From assembly GCA_003971905.1 (NCBI GenBank), contig RSEE01000013.1:682001-746000 (forward strand): a DNA stretch of 64,000 nt. The letters are read 5' to 3'. Both the position numbers and the translations under genes were made by a program. Source of the stretch: Moniliella sp. 'wahieum'. Lineage: Eukaryota > Basidiomycota > Moniliellomycetes > Moniliellales > Moniliellaceae. Positions 35,021 through 46,014 of this stretch are shown piece by piece; position 1 is the first letter of the stretch, and each line of letters opens with the position of its first letter. The notes beneath the pieces are model-generated. The model was not told the origin of the DNA and did no database searches. It saw only the letters and a list, made by a program, of their open reading frames with translations.

Positions 35021-35735
35021 GAAAATCGATGCTGTCCAACATAGAGTCTTCAAGGTTGATCGCAGCGGAGGTGGATGAAGAGGGGGGACGCTTCAAGTGC
35101 TCACATGCAAAGCGGGGAGACGGCCAAGATGGTAAACGTGGTCAGAGGGAATCTTCTGCAGGTTTTTTCTTTGGAACAGCGAGAAGGGCGTGCCGAGAGC
35201 GATGCCGATTGATTTGGCCATCATGGAAGGGGGGGGGGGGGGGAAGAGGAGGAAAAGGAGGGGAATTGAATAGTGAGGCCTGAGGGGGGATTGCCAGTGT
35301 TGCGTGGGAGTGCGCGGCGGGACGCACCTGCTACTGGTTTAACGTTAAACGTTAAGCGTTAAGCGCTAAGCGCTAAGCGTTAATGGCTACGTCCGAGCAA
35401 CACAGCAGGGCGGTCGGGGTGGGTGGAATGGTACCGGCACTGCGCTGGTCTGCGCCACCCACTCTCACATATCTCTCACGTCTCGTACCCTTCACACAAT
35501 ACTATTATATAATTCGCCACAACCTCATCGTCCTCCCCCCAGGCAGGCCTCATATACCACGCCCCAATCTGATGTACATACTATGCCACATACGCATGGA
35601 AGCATCTCACACTGTTACCGTAGCTGCTCTGAGGGGTTAGGTCATGGATGCTTCTGGGCAGCATGTTCTCTTTAAAAGACGATACTATACACAAACCCGT
35701 CGTCGTGCCTGTATATATTGCGAGGAAGAGACGGC
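35021..35735. other. Intergenic with G-run and heptamer array
   Basis: Contains a G homopolymer (about 35229-35246), the AACGTT/AGCGCT heptamer array (35339-35383), and AT-richer flank up to the LTR element. No gene was found. Confidence 0.55.
35339..35383. repeat. Heptamer array changing from AACGTT to AGCGCT palindromes
   Basis: Six consecutive 7-bp units read AACGTTA, AACGTTA, AGCGTTA, AGCGCTA, AGCGCTA, AGCGTTA. Two different perfect 6-bp palindromes (AACGTT, AGCGCT) are connected by an intermediate differing at one arm. Confidence 0.92.
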
Positions 35736-37125
35736 TGTTGGCCTAGGGAGCCGGACGGGCAGAAGGATGAGGAGAAGGTGATGGATTGGAGCCAGAGTTG
35801 GGTCTGGGTACAGAGGCATCTATATAGGAGGCTGGACTAGGCACAGGGACAGTGAGTCACACAGGAGAGAGTGCAGGGCACAGGGACAGTGACACGCAGG
35901 GACGTCAGCGTGGAAGCCGATGGAACCGAGGCGAACCTGGTCTACCGACTGGGAGCCAGAGGATCACAGTCAACACCCCCGCTGGCCAGGGAACCCGGAG
36001 ACATCGGTTGTGGGATGAGCTCCTGCCAGTGGATGTAGAGAGGGGAGGACTTGAGTGGCAACCGGGACGAATGGCCTGGAGTTGTGCATGGCCACACGAC
36101 TGGCCTACACCCCCGCTGTCCAGGATGACACCTGAACGAGCCGAGCGCTTGTGGTTGGTGTATTGTGCGACCGCCAGATGCTTGTAGAAATCTTAGAAGT
36201 AAAAGTAGTAGGGGTTGCGCCCCGAAGCGATTTGGTGGGCAAAAGTAAAAGCACCAGTTATAGGTGTAGTGAAAGAAATTGGAAACTTGGAGTAAATGCG
36301 GTCCAAGGTCGTTTGGCATCAAATTGGATGCGTTTGGTAGTTGTTTGGTTCCGCATGCCTGGTGCCAGTGGGTCCATTGGGCATGGGAAATGAACGGGCG
36401 CTATGCGTCAACCGTCTTGATCTGTTTGGGTTCTCTTTGTTGTTGAAAAAGAGGAGTGGAAGAAGTTGGGTGACCACCCCCCCCCATCCTTTCCCCAGGT
36501 GCCCCGGATGAATTGGCAATCCGGGCGTGTAGCCGTGGGTGGGGCACTTGATGAGCAGCCACCCCCGCTTTCTGCGATTCGCCTGCGCCGTTTGTCGTTG
36601 GAGGAATTTCGTCTCGTTGACGATACCCGACACGTTTTGTTCCGTCGTGTGTTGTCCCTAAAAATCATTGCCCCATCTGTGGGGGACGAGTGTGCCGATT
36701 GTGGCGGTAGTATGCCGATTGTGGCGGTAGTATGCCGATTGTGGCGGTAAGGTGCCGATTGTGGCGGTGGTGTTGTTGGGCGGAGGACGGGTGTGTCTTG
36801 TGGGCTTGGCGGCTTAGCTTGGGCTTGTAGGCTTGGGGTGGTGCTGGTTGAAGAGAGCGCTCCCCTTCCGGGGGGATCAGATTGTAGCTCTGTTGGCCTA
36901 GGGAGCCGGACGGGCAGAAGGATGAGGGAAGGTGATGGATTGGAGCCAGAGTTGGGTCTGGGTACAGAGGCATCTATATAGGAGGCTGGACTAGGCAGGA
37001 CAGTGAGTCACACAGGAGAGAGTGCAGGGCACAGGGACAGTGACACGCAGGACGTCAGCGTGGAAGCCGATGGAACCGAGGCGAACCTGGTCTACCGACT
37101 GGGAGCCAGAGGATCACAGTCAACA
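35736..37125 (+). mobile_element. Compact LTR element (TRIM-like), with target-site duplication
   Basis: Two direct repeats of about 240 bp, 35736-35975 and 36891-37125, both starting TGTTGG and ending CAACA, so the termini form the short inverted repeat TGTTG/CAACA expected of LTRs. The element is bounded by a 5-bp duplication ACGGC (35731-35735 and 37126-37130). The LTRs differ by only a few small length differences, so insertion is recent. The internal part (about 0.9 kb) shows no recognisable gag, protease, reverse transcriptase or integrase, so it looks like a non-autonomous TRIM-type element mobilised by a relative elsewhere. The inside contains a short direct repeat family around TGCCGATTGTGGCGG (36695-36770). 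Strand is arbitrary. Confidence 0.88.
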
Positions 37126-37130
37126 ACGGC

Positions 37131-38133
37131 TACGCCTGTGATCCGATTGGGAAGCAAAAGCCGATGAAACGAGGTGGGACAGGCCTCCTGCGGCCGCAAA
37201 AACTTGGTGAGGTTGGTGAGGTTGCTGGGCTTCAAGGACCGCGGAGGTTTACTAGATTGGCTAAGACTCAGGCCCAGGGTGTCCTGCTACGATTGACCCA
37301 TTTTCACTAGCCGAAGCAGGTCACTTTTTCTCCACATTTCCCCCCATGTCGATCACACTCATCGATGTTCCATCAACGATGCATGGTGCATGATGGACGG
37401 TGGTTGATCGATGATCAATGATCGATGAGTCGATGAGGCCCCGCGTCCCGCGCTCAGCGGCTGCTAGTAACTCAGCCGCGATGACGATGCATGATGCATG
37501 TCATGCACGTCATGTGACATGTGACATGTGACATGGGACATGCATGACAGGTGCCGGGGATCGTGAGTGCGACAGGCTCAACATGCGTGACATGCGCGCG
37601 TGACATGTCGTTGTGGCGCCGACGGACACTGCCCCTCTGCTTGACGCCCAGAGTCGCGCCGATCATCGATCACCGACCATTAGCCAGTCGGCGGATGGGC
37701 ACCTGGCCAGCATGCTCCACCGCCGCTGTCCGACCCCTGCCGCGTAGAGAGCGGCGTGCTCCGCACACAGCGGCGTGGCGCCTGTCGAGAGAGGCTGCTG
37801 CAGACGGCCACTCCAGGCCGGGCAACCTAGCAGGCGGCCGCTGTGGCGCGCCAAGAGGCGCCGCGGGCACAGCGCCAGTGTGGCGCAGCGCTGGATGCTC
37901 CGAGCCGGGTCTGCTGCGCCGTGCCCGGCGGTGCCTAGACGCGCAGCCACTGCGCCCTGGTGCTGCTGCTCTGGCCAGGCCGCAGCCGCCCCTTGGCTCC
38001 CATCGCCCAACCCACTCCTCCATCCGCCACCCCTCCGTCGAACCTTCCCGCGCTCTCCTGCCCCCCTTGCTCCCTCCCGCGCCGGCCGCTGCCACCCTGC
38101 CTGCGCCCCTCCCCTCCCACCGCCATTGCGCGC
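37131..38133. other. Intergenic with palindrome-rich repeats
   Basis: Holds ATCGAT copies (37404-37436), ATGCAT/CATG-rich sequence and an ACATGT heptamer array (37511-37540). The remainder to 38133 is GC-rich leader of the surface-protein gene. No supported gene. Confidence 0.55.
37511..37540. repeat. ACATGT heptamer array (GACATGT)n
   Basis: Three to four units of GACATGT, each the palindrome ACATGT plus G. Similar arrays occur at 1429-1450 and, degenerate, at 25386-25405. Confidence 0.88.
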
Positions 38134-39838
38134 ATGCGCAGACCCACTCTCTTGCCACCACCGCCCTTGTGGCCGCCGTCCTTGTGGCGGCTACGCCTCC
38201 CGTCCCCGCCCCCTCGCTCGACCGCGCCACTCTCGCCGTGCCGAGCGACCTGCCGCTCGGCTACCCTGCCGACGACGCCTTTCCCCGCAGGCGCGTGCGC
38301 CTGCCATCCACCAGCGCTTTGTCCGCCGCGCCCAGCTGAGCCCCGACCTGTCCTCGGAAGGCTCCGACTCCAGCGCCGCCTCGAGCGCCAAGGCGGCGGT
38401 GCCAGCTCTTCCTCCCGTCGAACCACGATTCATCTTCTGCCACCGCTAGTACCGCCGAGTCCAAGACCGATTCCACGCCGACCCACTCTACCACCTCCAA
38501 AGCCACTGCTTCGGGGATCAGGCTCTGGCTCTGGCTCTGGCTCTGGTTCTGGTTCTAGTTCTGGTTCTAGTTCTAGTGTGACTTCTGGCTCTGGTTCTGG
38601 CTCCAACTCTGACGCCAGCTCGAAAGGGACAGCGTCGAGCGCTGCCACGCCCTCCAACATATTCCCCTCGTTGAGCAACCCTTTCTCAACCGCCACATCC
38701 GATGCTGCCGCGAGCAAGAGCTCCGCCAGCGCTTCTTTCCTTTCGCAACTATCCGCTTCGCGCGCCTCGGCCTCGGCCTCGCTCGCGAGCGTGTCCAGCC
38801 AGTTAGCCCAGGCTTCTGAAGCTGGGCAATCATCTTCCTGGCTTCGCTCCAGGCCTCGCTCTCGTCGGCCGAAGCAGCAGCCTCGGCGTCGGCCGCGGCA
38901 GCTTCGTCGCAGTACTACGCCACGGCCCAGACGGCCGTGACGGTAACGTCGTCGTCCACCGCTGCGCCCACAGCAACTGGCACCTCAACCAACAAAACAT
39001 CCTCTCACACGGGTACGATTGTAGGCGCGTCCGTGGGCGGGGCAGTGGGTGCGATTGTGATTTTGGCGTTAGTGTTGTGGCGGGTATGCCGGCACCGTGA
39101 CCGGGAGGCGGCCTCCAACGATATTCGTTGGCCCGAGCTCAAAGCGGACCACGATATGACGGGAGCAGCGATGCAACCGTTGCCGGCTCGGCGCACTGGT
39201 GGCGCCGGGTTTGATATGGGAGAAGATTCGGACAATGAGGAAGAAGAGGAAGATGCGGCTGCAGCGGCGGCGGCCGCTGCCGGAGCGGGCGTTGGCGTAG
39301 GCGCTGGCGTTGGCGCTGGCGTGGCGGTCATGGCGCTGAATTTGACGCCCGGTCGGACGACATGGACTCGGACCACCAGATGGACAAGTATGGCAGCCAG
39401 AACCCAGCGTATGGCGTAGCTTCTTCCGCTGCGCTCGTGCCCAATAGCGGCGAGTACCAAGATGGATACGGGTACGACCCAAGTACCCCCGGGCTAGCCC
39501 ACGAGTCTTCTGTTGGGGCGCCTACTTCGCTTTCGGGAGCGCATGCGCCTTCGACCGAGATGGGCGGGTACGGTGCGGCGGGCGTAGGCACCGGTGCGAT
39601 GCAGCCGGGATACTACGATCCCCAAGCCGAGGCGTACGGGTACGGTCAACCCTACTACTCCACCGATGGGTACGGTGCCTACCCTGCCGCCCAGCCGACG
39701 CCCGTCAGCACCGGCCTCCCAGCCTCATTGCAGCCAGGCATGACAGTCGGCCAAGGTTACCAACCGCAATTTATCGATCCTCAGTACCCTGCCGCCGACG
39801 CGCATGGGTTTGCTGATCCCTATGGGCGCACGCATTAA
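38134..39838 (+). CDS. Ser/Gly-rich single-pass surface protein (Wsc/mucin-like)
   Basis: I do not recognise a named family. The order of parts is clear: a hydrophobic signal-like segment (HSLATTALVAAVLVAATPPV, reached from ATG 38134 after a one-base frame move), a dibasic-containing pro-region (DDAFPRRRVRLP), a long Ser/Thr/Gly/Ala tract with GS repeats coded by GGCTCT-like hexamers (38515-38580) and SSASASFLSQLSASRASASA, then GTIVGASVGGAVGAIVILAL as a membrane span followed by basic RHRDRE. The cytoplasmic part has an acidic run (DNEEEEED), an Ala/Gly/Val tract and a Tyr-rich tail (YDPQAEAYGYGQPYYSTDG) ending at 39838. This plan fits glycosylated wall-stress sensors such as Wsc/Mid2 or signalling mucins. 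No WSC cysteine domain was seen. Several frame moves occur. Confidence 0.62.
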
Positions 39839-40970
39839 TCCCCCCGCCTTTTCTCGCCTACGTGCGACAGACCCAGGGCCCGTTGAACGTGCCGGCACGT
39901 TCAATGGGCTGCTTGGGGAGTCGCACATCCTCGAAGGGGCCCTCCCCTCCCCTTACCACTTTCGTTTCTGATGTTTCATCGCCTTGTGCGAGACCAACGA
40001 CGTTACCCCATGCCTGCTCTCGAGGCCTCGTTGGTCCCCTCTTTGGTCCCTCTTCTGCCCTGGACACTCCTCAGCCCGCATGTATCCCCGCCCCCTCTCC
40101 TGCCTTCTTTCCTATCTTGCCCTCTCCACTTAACCCTTCCTACCCCCGCCTGGCCCCTCCCCAGCGCGTACTGGGTGACCTCTTCCCTCTTTTCTTTTTC
40201 CGACCCCAACTCTGATTCTGTTCCTCGTGCGCGTGCTAGGAGGTTTATTCTTTGCTGGCGCCTTTGCTTTTTTCTACTGTCACACGCTACACACTCTCTG
40301 GATCTTCCCGGGTTGTTCTCTGGCTATAGGTGCATTTATCCGTGACGAGACAATGGGCCGAAGAACGGTGGTCGAGGGACAGGATATACATATATCTGCA
40401 GCCGCGAGAGAAGAGGAGAGGAGAGAGGAGAGAAGGATACGGTGGTGTGCAAGCTGCGCAGACTATATCTATGTACACAAGCTTTCTGCTTCTGGGCCCC
40501 GAATGGCAGCCTAGGGAAGCCACCAGTTCCGTGTCACAACATATACAGGCCATTGCAGGGGAGAGTCTTCGGGCCGAGCGAGGACAGGCAGAGCAATCAA
40601 CCAAGAAGGACAGTTGGAACGGAATGGATAGGCCGGAGTATCTACGGAAAAGTGGCTGTGTGAAATAAGGCAGGAGGGGACAAAGATGGTTGGGTATATC
40701 CGCCACAAGCAGAGATGAGTGGATGAAGCTAAGGAGATGATGGAAATAGGGAAGAGTTGGGGGGTGACCAGGGTAATCAAAAAGCAAACAGCAGCAAGCA
40801 AAAACAGTAAATGGGTATGCCGACGGCCAAGGAGAGAAAGGAAAAGACCAATAAAGAAGGAAGTGTTTGAACCCTTCCCTTCTGGTCGGTAGACATCCCG
40901 TCCATCAATGCCCTCAAGGAACCGAAACCAGCCAGCCATCAGGACAGAGATATGCAACGAACTTGGACTT
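39839..40970. other. Converging 3' flanks of the surface protein and VAC8
   Basis: About 1.1 kb, T-rich then A-rich on the plus strand, consistent with two facing 3' UTRs. No supported gene. Confidence 0.55.
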
Positions 40971-42879
40971 CTAAGCGGCCTCTCCTGTTTCTTCCAACAA
41001 GCTCACCAAGCGCTGGGCCAGATTCGCAATGTCAGTTTCCACCGCTTCATCCGAGCCCGAGCGAGAGGGGCCAATGGAACTGCTGGCCGCCGCGCTCATA
41101 TCATCGTACTCGGCTGAACTCGTGAACCCGGTTCCCGTGATACCCGTGAAAGAGGAACTGGAAGGATCAATGGCCAACTGGCGTACCAGCCCTAAAATCT
41201 TTTGGGAGCCACGCAGGCGCGCACCTACGGCTCCCCTCCGCCTTCGAGCAGTTGCAGCACGGTCCAAACGGCAATATGTTGAAACGTTGTATCGCCACTT
41301 GCGAGGAAGCGAACCAAGTACCCTTCCATCCCCCCGCCGGCGCGTCCATACGTCGGTAAAGGCAGTGTACTTGGTACTGTTGCTAGCCAAGTTTCCCAGA
41401 GCAGCGGCGGCATTGCCCTGGACCTCGACGCTGTCGCTAGCGGTGAGAGGGAGAAGACGAGGCAAATGCCCATGGCCAACAAACGCGGTTTCAGTGGCTC
41501 GCTCAATGCCAACACGGCAGACACGCTGTCATCTCGCTCTGTACGGCCGTTGGCACGTGGGGGAGCAGGTCCTGGATTTTCTCCACCGCACCAGCATCGA
41601 CGAGGGCGAGCTTGTTGGTCTCGTTGCTAGCGGCCAAATTGCGCAGGGTGGAAATGGCATGGCACTGTAGTTCTTGGTTATCTTCCTGGCTCAGCAGGTC
41701 GATGAGGACCGGAAGGAAGCCCGCCTGGATCAGAGGTGCTTCATTGTGTGGATGGATGGAGACGTTGCGCACGCACGCAGCAGAGGCGAGGATGAGGGGG
41801 AGGAAGGAGTTTGGAGCAAGCGCAGCAAGTGGGGCAAGCCACCAAAGTGAACAATGTCCAGTTGATACGGTTCGTCGCTGGCCAAGTTGCGCAAGGCAAG
41901 TGCGGCTTGGCACTGGACGCGCAGGCTGGTGCTGCCCATGAGACGGATGAGGAGTTGGACGACGGTGGGCTGCATACCACTCAGTTTTTGTCGGTTGTCT
42001 GGATCGACAGCGAGGTTGCTCAGGGCCGTGGTGCAGTAGTATTGGACGTCAGCGTCGTTACTGGCCAGCAGACGGACCAAGACCGGGATGACACCGGCGA
42101 GGACGAGGTGGTGTCGATTATCGTCGTTGGGGTCATGTTGAGAGTGCGCCTGTAGCGTTGCGTTGGACGCGGAGGTCCTTGGACAGTGCTAGACGGGTGA
42201 GCGGGACCAACGCACTCGACTTGGCAATCTTGGCCTTATTTTCCTCCAGAGTCGCTAGGTTGGTAATGCAGCCAACAGCATTGCACTGTACTTCCACATT
42301 GGGACTCAGCATTTGCCGGATCAACGGCTCTAGCCCATTTAGCTGCACAATCAGCAACTTGTTCTCCGCTGGGGAAATCGGCCGAGGGAGAGAGAGGGGG
42401 GGGGGGGGTTATTATAGGCACAATTCACCTGGCAGACGTCACAGGGCAAAGAAGAGAAACGTACGATTGGCGGCCAAGTTGCCCAATGCGGAACTGGAGG
42501 CTCGTTGGACTTCCACATCGTAACACTGCAACAGGTACAACACTGGCTTGATGGCCTCGGGCCCGACCGGGTGCACTTGCTTCTCAGTAACCTCGGCAAA
42601 GGCGAGGGCGGCACTGCGTTGGAGGTCAACGTTGCTGCTGTAGGCGAGGATGGTTAACGCTAAGAGGCGGGCCTTCGAAGAAGTCTACCTCGTCCCGGTC
42701 TGTTCCCGCCGTCAGTCAGACACCAAAAGGGCACCGCCACAGACAAGCAAAGGATGCGCACGCACTCTCAAGGAACTGAAGCAGGTCCGCGACAGCGTCG
42801 CGCTCAGCGTCTAGCAAAAGTGGGGTTGGGGTGCATGGCGCGAGCGGCCGCAGCAGGCACGGCAGCACAAGTTTCCCAT
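40971..42879 (-). CDS. VAC8: Vac8-type armadillo repeat protein
   Basis: Vacuole-membrane scaffold for inheritance, nucleus-vacuole contacts and selective autophagy. The start [12 protein letters not shown] has Gly2 for myristoylation and clustered Cys for palmitoylation, the Vac8 membrane signal. Next come [18 protein letters not shown], a 66-nt intron (42700-42765) giving [47 protein letters not shown], a 96-nt intron (42369-42464), and a run of armadillo repeats: [27 protein letters not shown]..., [60 protein letters not shown]. The last repeat region ends [16 protein letters not shown]. The spliced length of about 582 residues agrees with the family. Frame moves (first after the Cys cluster) lack introns. 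Confidence 0.97.
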
Positions 42880-43392
42880 TAACGGCACCAAAGATCGACG
42901 TTGGAAGACGAGGCAGTAAGCTTCACCCAGAGAAGGTGGAAGGGATGGGCGGGGGCCAAGGGGGTGGGGGTGGAGTTCGTTGCGTATTAGAAGACGGGGA
43001 CGTCAACGGCTTTCATGGCTTTCTATCTCCCTGCCGTGACGCCCGGCTCTGCGCAGCTCCACTCACCTCCACCCTGCCCGCAACCGCGCCCAGCGGCGCC
43101 CACAGGCCTACACGGCATATGTGGCAGCGCACTGTGGCAGCTGCGCACGCGGCTGACTTCCAGCGCCCACTTCATGGCGCCAGGGGAGATCGAGAGAGCC
43201 AGGGGAGTATGCAATGCGCTTTGCCCTTTATGGTCACACTGGTGCAGTGCGTGGCAGTGTCATATCCCACCCGTGGCGTACACATCCTCGTCCGTGCTGC
43301 TTTTCTACAACTTGCAGGCAGCGCAGCCCGCCAGAAGCGTGTGCATTAATAGACAAAACCAAATACAGCCGATCCAACCAAAGCAACAGTCA
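42880..43392. other. Gap between VAC8 start and GDSL esterase stop
   Basis: 513 bp between two same-strand genes, holding the VAC8 promoter and the esterase 3' end. A purine-rich run (42920-42970) is visible. No gene was found. Confidence 0.5.
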
Positions 43393-44724
43393 TCACGGCG
43401 AGGGATAGTAGGCGTTGGCCAGGGTCTGGCGGGCATGGGAAGCAATCCACTCGTGGGTCTTGCCGCCAGGATGATACTCGTCCCAAACTAGCAATGGCAT
43501 TGGTCAGTACAGTTCGTCCCCTCTTACCCCCCCCCCGCCTTCCGTCACTCTGCATCAGCCAAAGAGATGAGACCCACGTACACAAGTAACGAGAGGGATC
43601 GGGACAGACGGTGCGTCGCAGCAGTGCGCCGGTCTGAGGGTCCCGCTCCTGTTTCAGACAAGCATCCTGGACATTATCAAAATCACCTACCACGCCAGCC
43701 GCCAGGTCTTGGTACAGTTTCTCCTGTTGCCAGAAGATGATGCGGGCCGAAGAAGTAGATGAGGTAGGTGGGGCAGCCAAGACGAGCTGCGACGCACTTG
43801 TACCTGCGGGCAAGAGGTTGCGATTTTCCTCTGCTTCGTACGAGACGAGATGGGCAAAGTATGTGCGAAAGGTGGTGACAAAGAGATGGAAGAAGGTATC
43901 CTGTGGCGAGCCGGGGGCAGGATGATGTTTCTGATACCACGGACTGTATCCCAAGGCCGGCACCGAGGGAACGAGAAATGACGACCACCTATCCAGCCAA
44001 TAAAGTGTTAGGTGTGCCCGGAGCAACCGAGGATGGACGTACCTCGCTCCTTGAGCAGATGAATCACATGCACAATCGCTCTTGCCACGCTCTGGGCCAA
44101 GTCGATTGGATCTTCACCGGGCTGGAGCGCTCCATAAAACGCATCGTTCGAGCCACCTGAAGTAGTCCACGTCAACATGACACGCTTCCCATGTTGTCGG
44201 CATTACGCGGAAGGGTACGCACCTGTGACGACGTACAACGCGTCGGGGTCGACTTTATGTTGAGTCAGGTATCGTTCCACTACCTCCAACACCGATGGAA
44301 CCGGTAGGTTCATCAAGACGCCCGAGTATCCCTGTACACGGGAATTGTTGACGGTAGCGCCGCCATAGGCCAAGTCTTCCAAATGGTTTCCCGCAAGCTG
44401 ATGGGCCACATGTTCGATCCACGTTGGCCCATCGGAGAAGCGGCCGCTGTACACCAGTGTACACCCCGTTAGTCCGTGCTACACTCACCCAACGACAATG
44501 TACGTACTTGAAGTAACCCGGGTCGTCGGGCCAGGTCCGTTGGAGTAAAGGAAGGTGCCATTCCCATTGTCCGAAAGCGAGTCCCCCCAGAGGACGATCT
44601 GTGAGAAGCTCGGCTCCCTGGCCGGTGCGGGGGCCGCAGCGGGGGACACCATTGCCCTGGCCAGACCGATGAGGAGTGCCGCCAAAGGGAAGAAGAGAAA
44701 GAGCTGTGGGGTGCGGTTCATCAT
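43393..44724 (-). CDS. Secreted GDSL (SGNH) lipase/esterase
   Basis: Serine esterase, probably secreted, acting on lipid or acetylated carbohydrate (CE16-like). MMNRTPQLFLFFPLAALLIG is a signal peptide. The SGNH blocks are all present: IVLWGDSLSDNGNG (block I, nucleophile Ser), YGGATVNNS (block II), VTGGSNDAFYG (block III, Asn) and FWDEYHPGGKTHEW (block V, Asp and His). Four introns fit by frame and signals: 44447-44507 (giving GYFNGRFSDGPTW), 44157-44222 (VVTG|GSNDAF), 43989-44042 and 43488-43581 (RYLFWDEYHP). The end is LANAYYPSP. One T-run is one base short after the third intron. The short introns with GTACGT/GTGCGT donors are typical of this window. Confidence 0.93.
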
Positions 44725-45504
44725 GGCCAACCGTGGGATGGGGCCAACGGCAGACGTGCGAAGGAAAGGAGATAAGTGCACGGTGGACCAGCTGCGGAAC
44801 CAAGCACACCACACCCCTGGGCCTTGCTAGTTACTGCCTCAATCGATCTCAAAGTTTCAACCGACCTCGGTCCTGTTTCTGTGAGGATCTTGGATCCAAT
44901 GTGCATCCATGATGCATGATCTCGCAAGTTTGCCACGAGCTGCTACGAACGCACCACGCTGGTTGCCCGCGTTGCGCCCCTGTGTTGGTATCGACGCCAT
45001 GCTTAAGGCAAGGCGGTGGCCAGCGGGGTGTGCAGCTCACACGCATTCTTCAGCGACCCACTATGTATCCAAACAGTCCCACCGTTGTTGGCCTGAAGCA
45101 CATGCAGGAAGTCATTGCGATCTTCGAGATGCTGGTATGGTACAGATGCTGATAGACAAGACCCGCACCAGGGAAAGAGCGATGCGCCCAAGAGGAGGCC
45201 AAGCGGTGACCGCTTCTGCCAGGCACAGCCTGCCGAGGGAAGGGGGGAGGATGTCAAAGCAGCTTAGTTGGTTTGCCCTAGTTCGTACCTTGCTTTCCGT
45301 GCCCAGCCAGCGCTGGAGGCAGGAGACGGATCCCAAAGACTTGGCGGCTCAATTCAAGGTATACAAGTCACTGTCGGGTGGGTCGGGGCAGGAAGTGAAA
45401 GGCATAGGCAAAAAGAGCGAACGGAGAAAAAAGGGGTGGGGTGGAATGCAACAGACATCGGAAAGGGGCGGGGGTGGAGATGGGTGGGGGAGGGGGACAG
45501 GGAT
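44725..45504. other. Gap between esterase start and YPD1 stop
   Basis: About 780 bp on the upstream side of the esterase. Frames are short and unconvincing. Likely the esterase promoter and the YPD1 3' UTR. Confidence 0.5.
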
Positions 45505-46014
45505 TCACTCATCTTCCTCCTCCTCCTCGTCCGCATAGAACTTCTTGAGCACCGCCTCAGCCTCGGCATACTGCGTCTTGACGTCCCCCAATGTGGATTG
45601 CAGCTTGGCCACCGCTTCGTCGTGGGTCAGATCAACCGACGCACTGGCGTCCTTGAGGCGGCCGTAGTGCTGGATGCGCTCGCAGCTGTCGCGCACCTTG
45701 ATGACGCCACAGGCGGCGGAGGAGCCCTTAGAAAGTGGCCGAGCTCGCTAAGCTTGGTAAGGTCGTCGTTGGCAAAGGCGTGGTCCATCTGGTGGAAGGT
45801 GTCCTCGGCCTGGTCAAAGTAGTTGAACACAATCTCCTTGCTAAACTCGTGGTCGTCCTCCTCGTCCATCTCGAGGAGCTGGTCAAAGATGTCCGAGTCG
45901 ATGACGTCTGGGGGCAGCTGCGCGTCGGGGGGGGCGGGGGAGGGGGAGGTGAGTGGGGGGCGCGCAGAGGAGCAGGTACGGGGCGGCGCGACATACGAGA
46001 GCAGCTTCAGCCAT
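45505..46014 (-). CDS. YPD1: Histidine-containing phosphotransfer protein Ypd1
   Basis: Phosphorelay intermediate carrying phosphate from a hybrid histidine kinase (Sln1-type) to response regulators (Ssk1, Skn7) in osmotic and oxidative stress signalling. Exon 1 codes only MAEAAL (46014-45997); a 79-nt intron (45918-45996, GTATGT...CAG) follows. Exon 2 reads PPDVIDSDIFDQLLEMDEED, NYFDQAEDTFHQMDHAF, then LGHFL and, after a one-base frame move where an A-run is short, KGSSAACGVIKVRDSCERIQ. The His in GHFLKGSSA is the phosphoacceptor. The end is KKFYADEEEEEDE. About 143 residues, normal for Ypd1. Confidence 0.95.
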
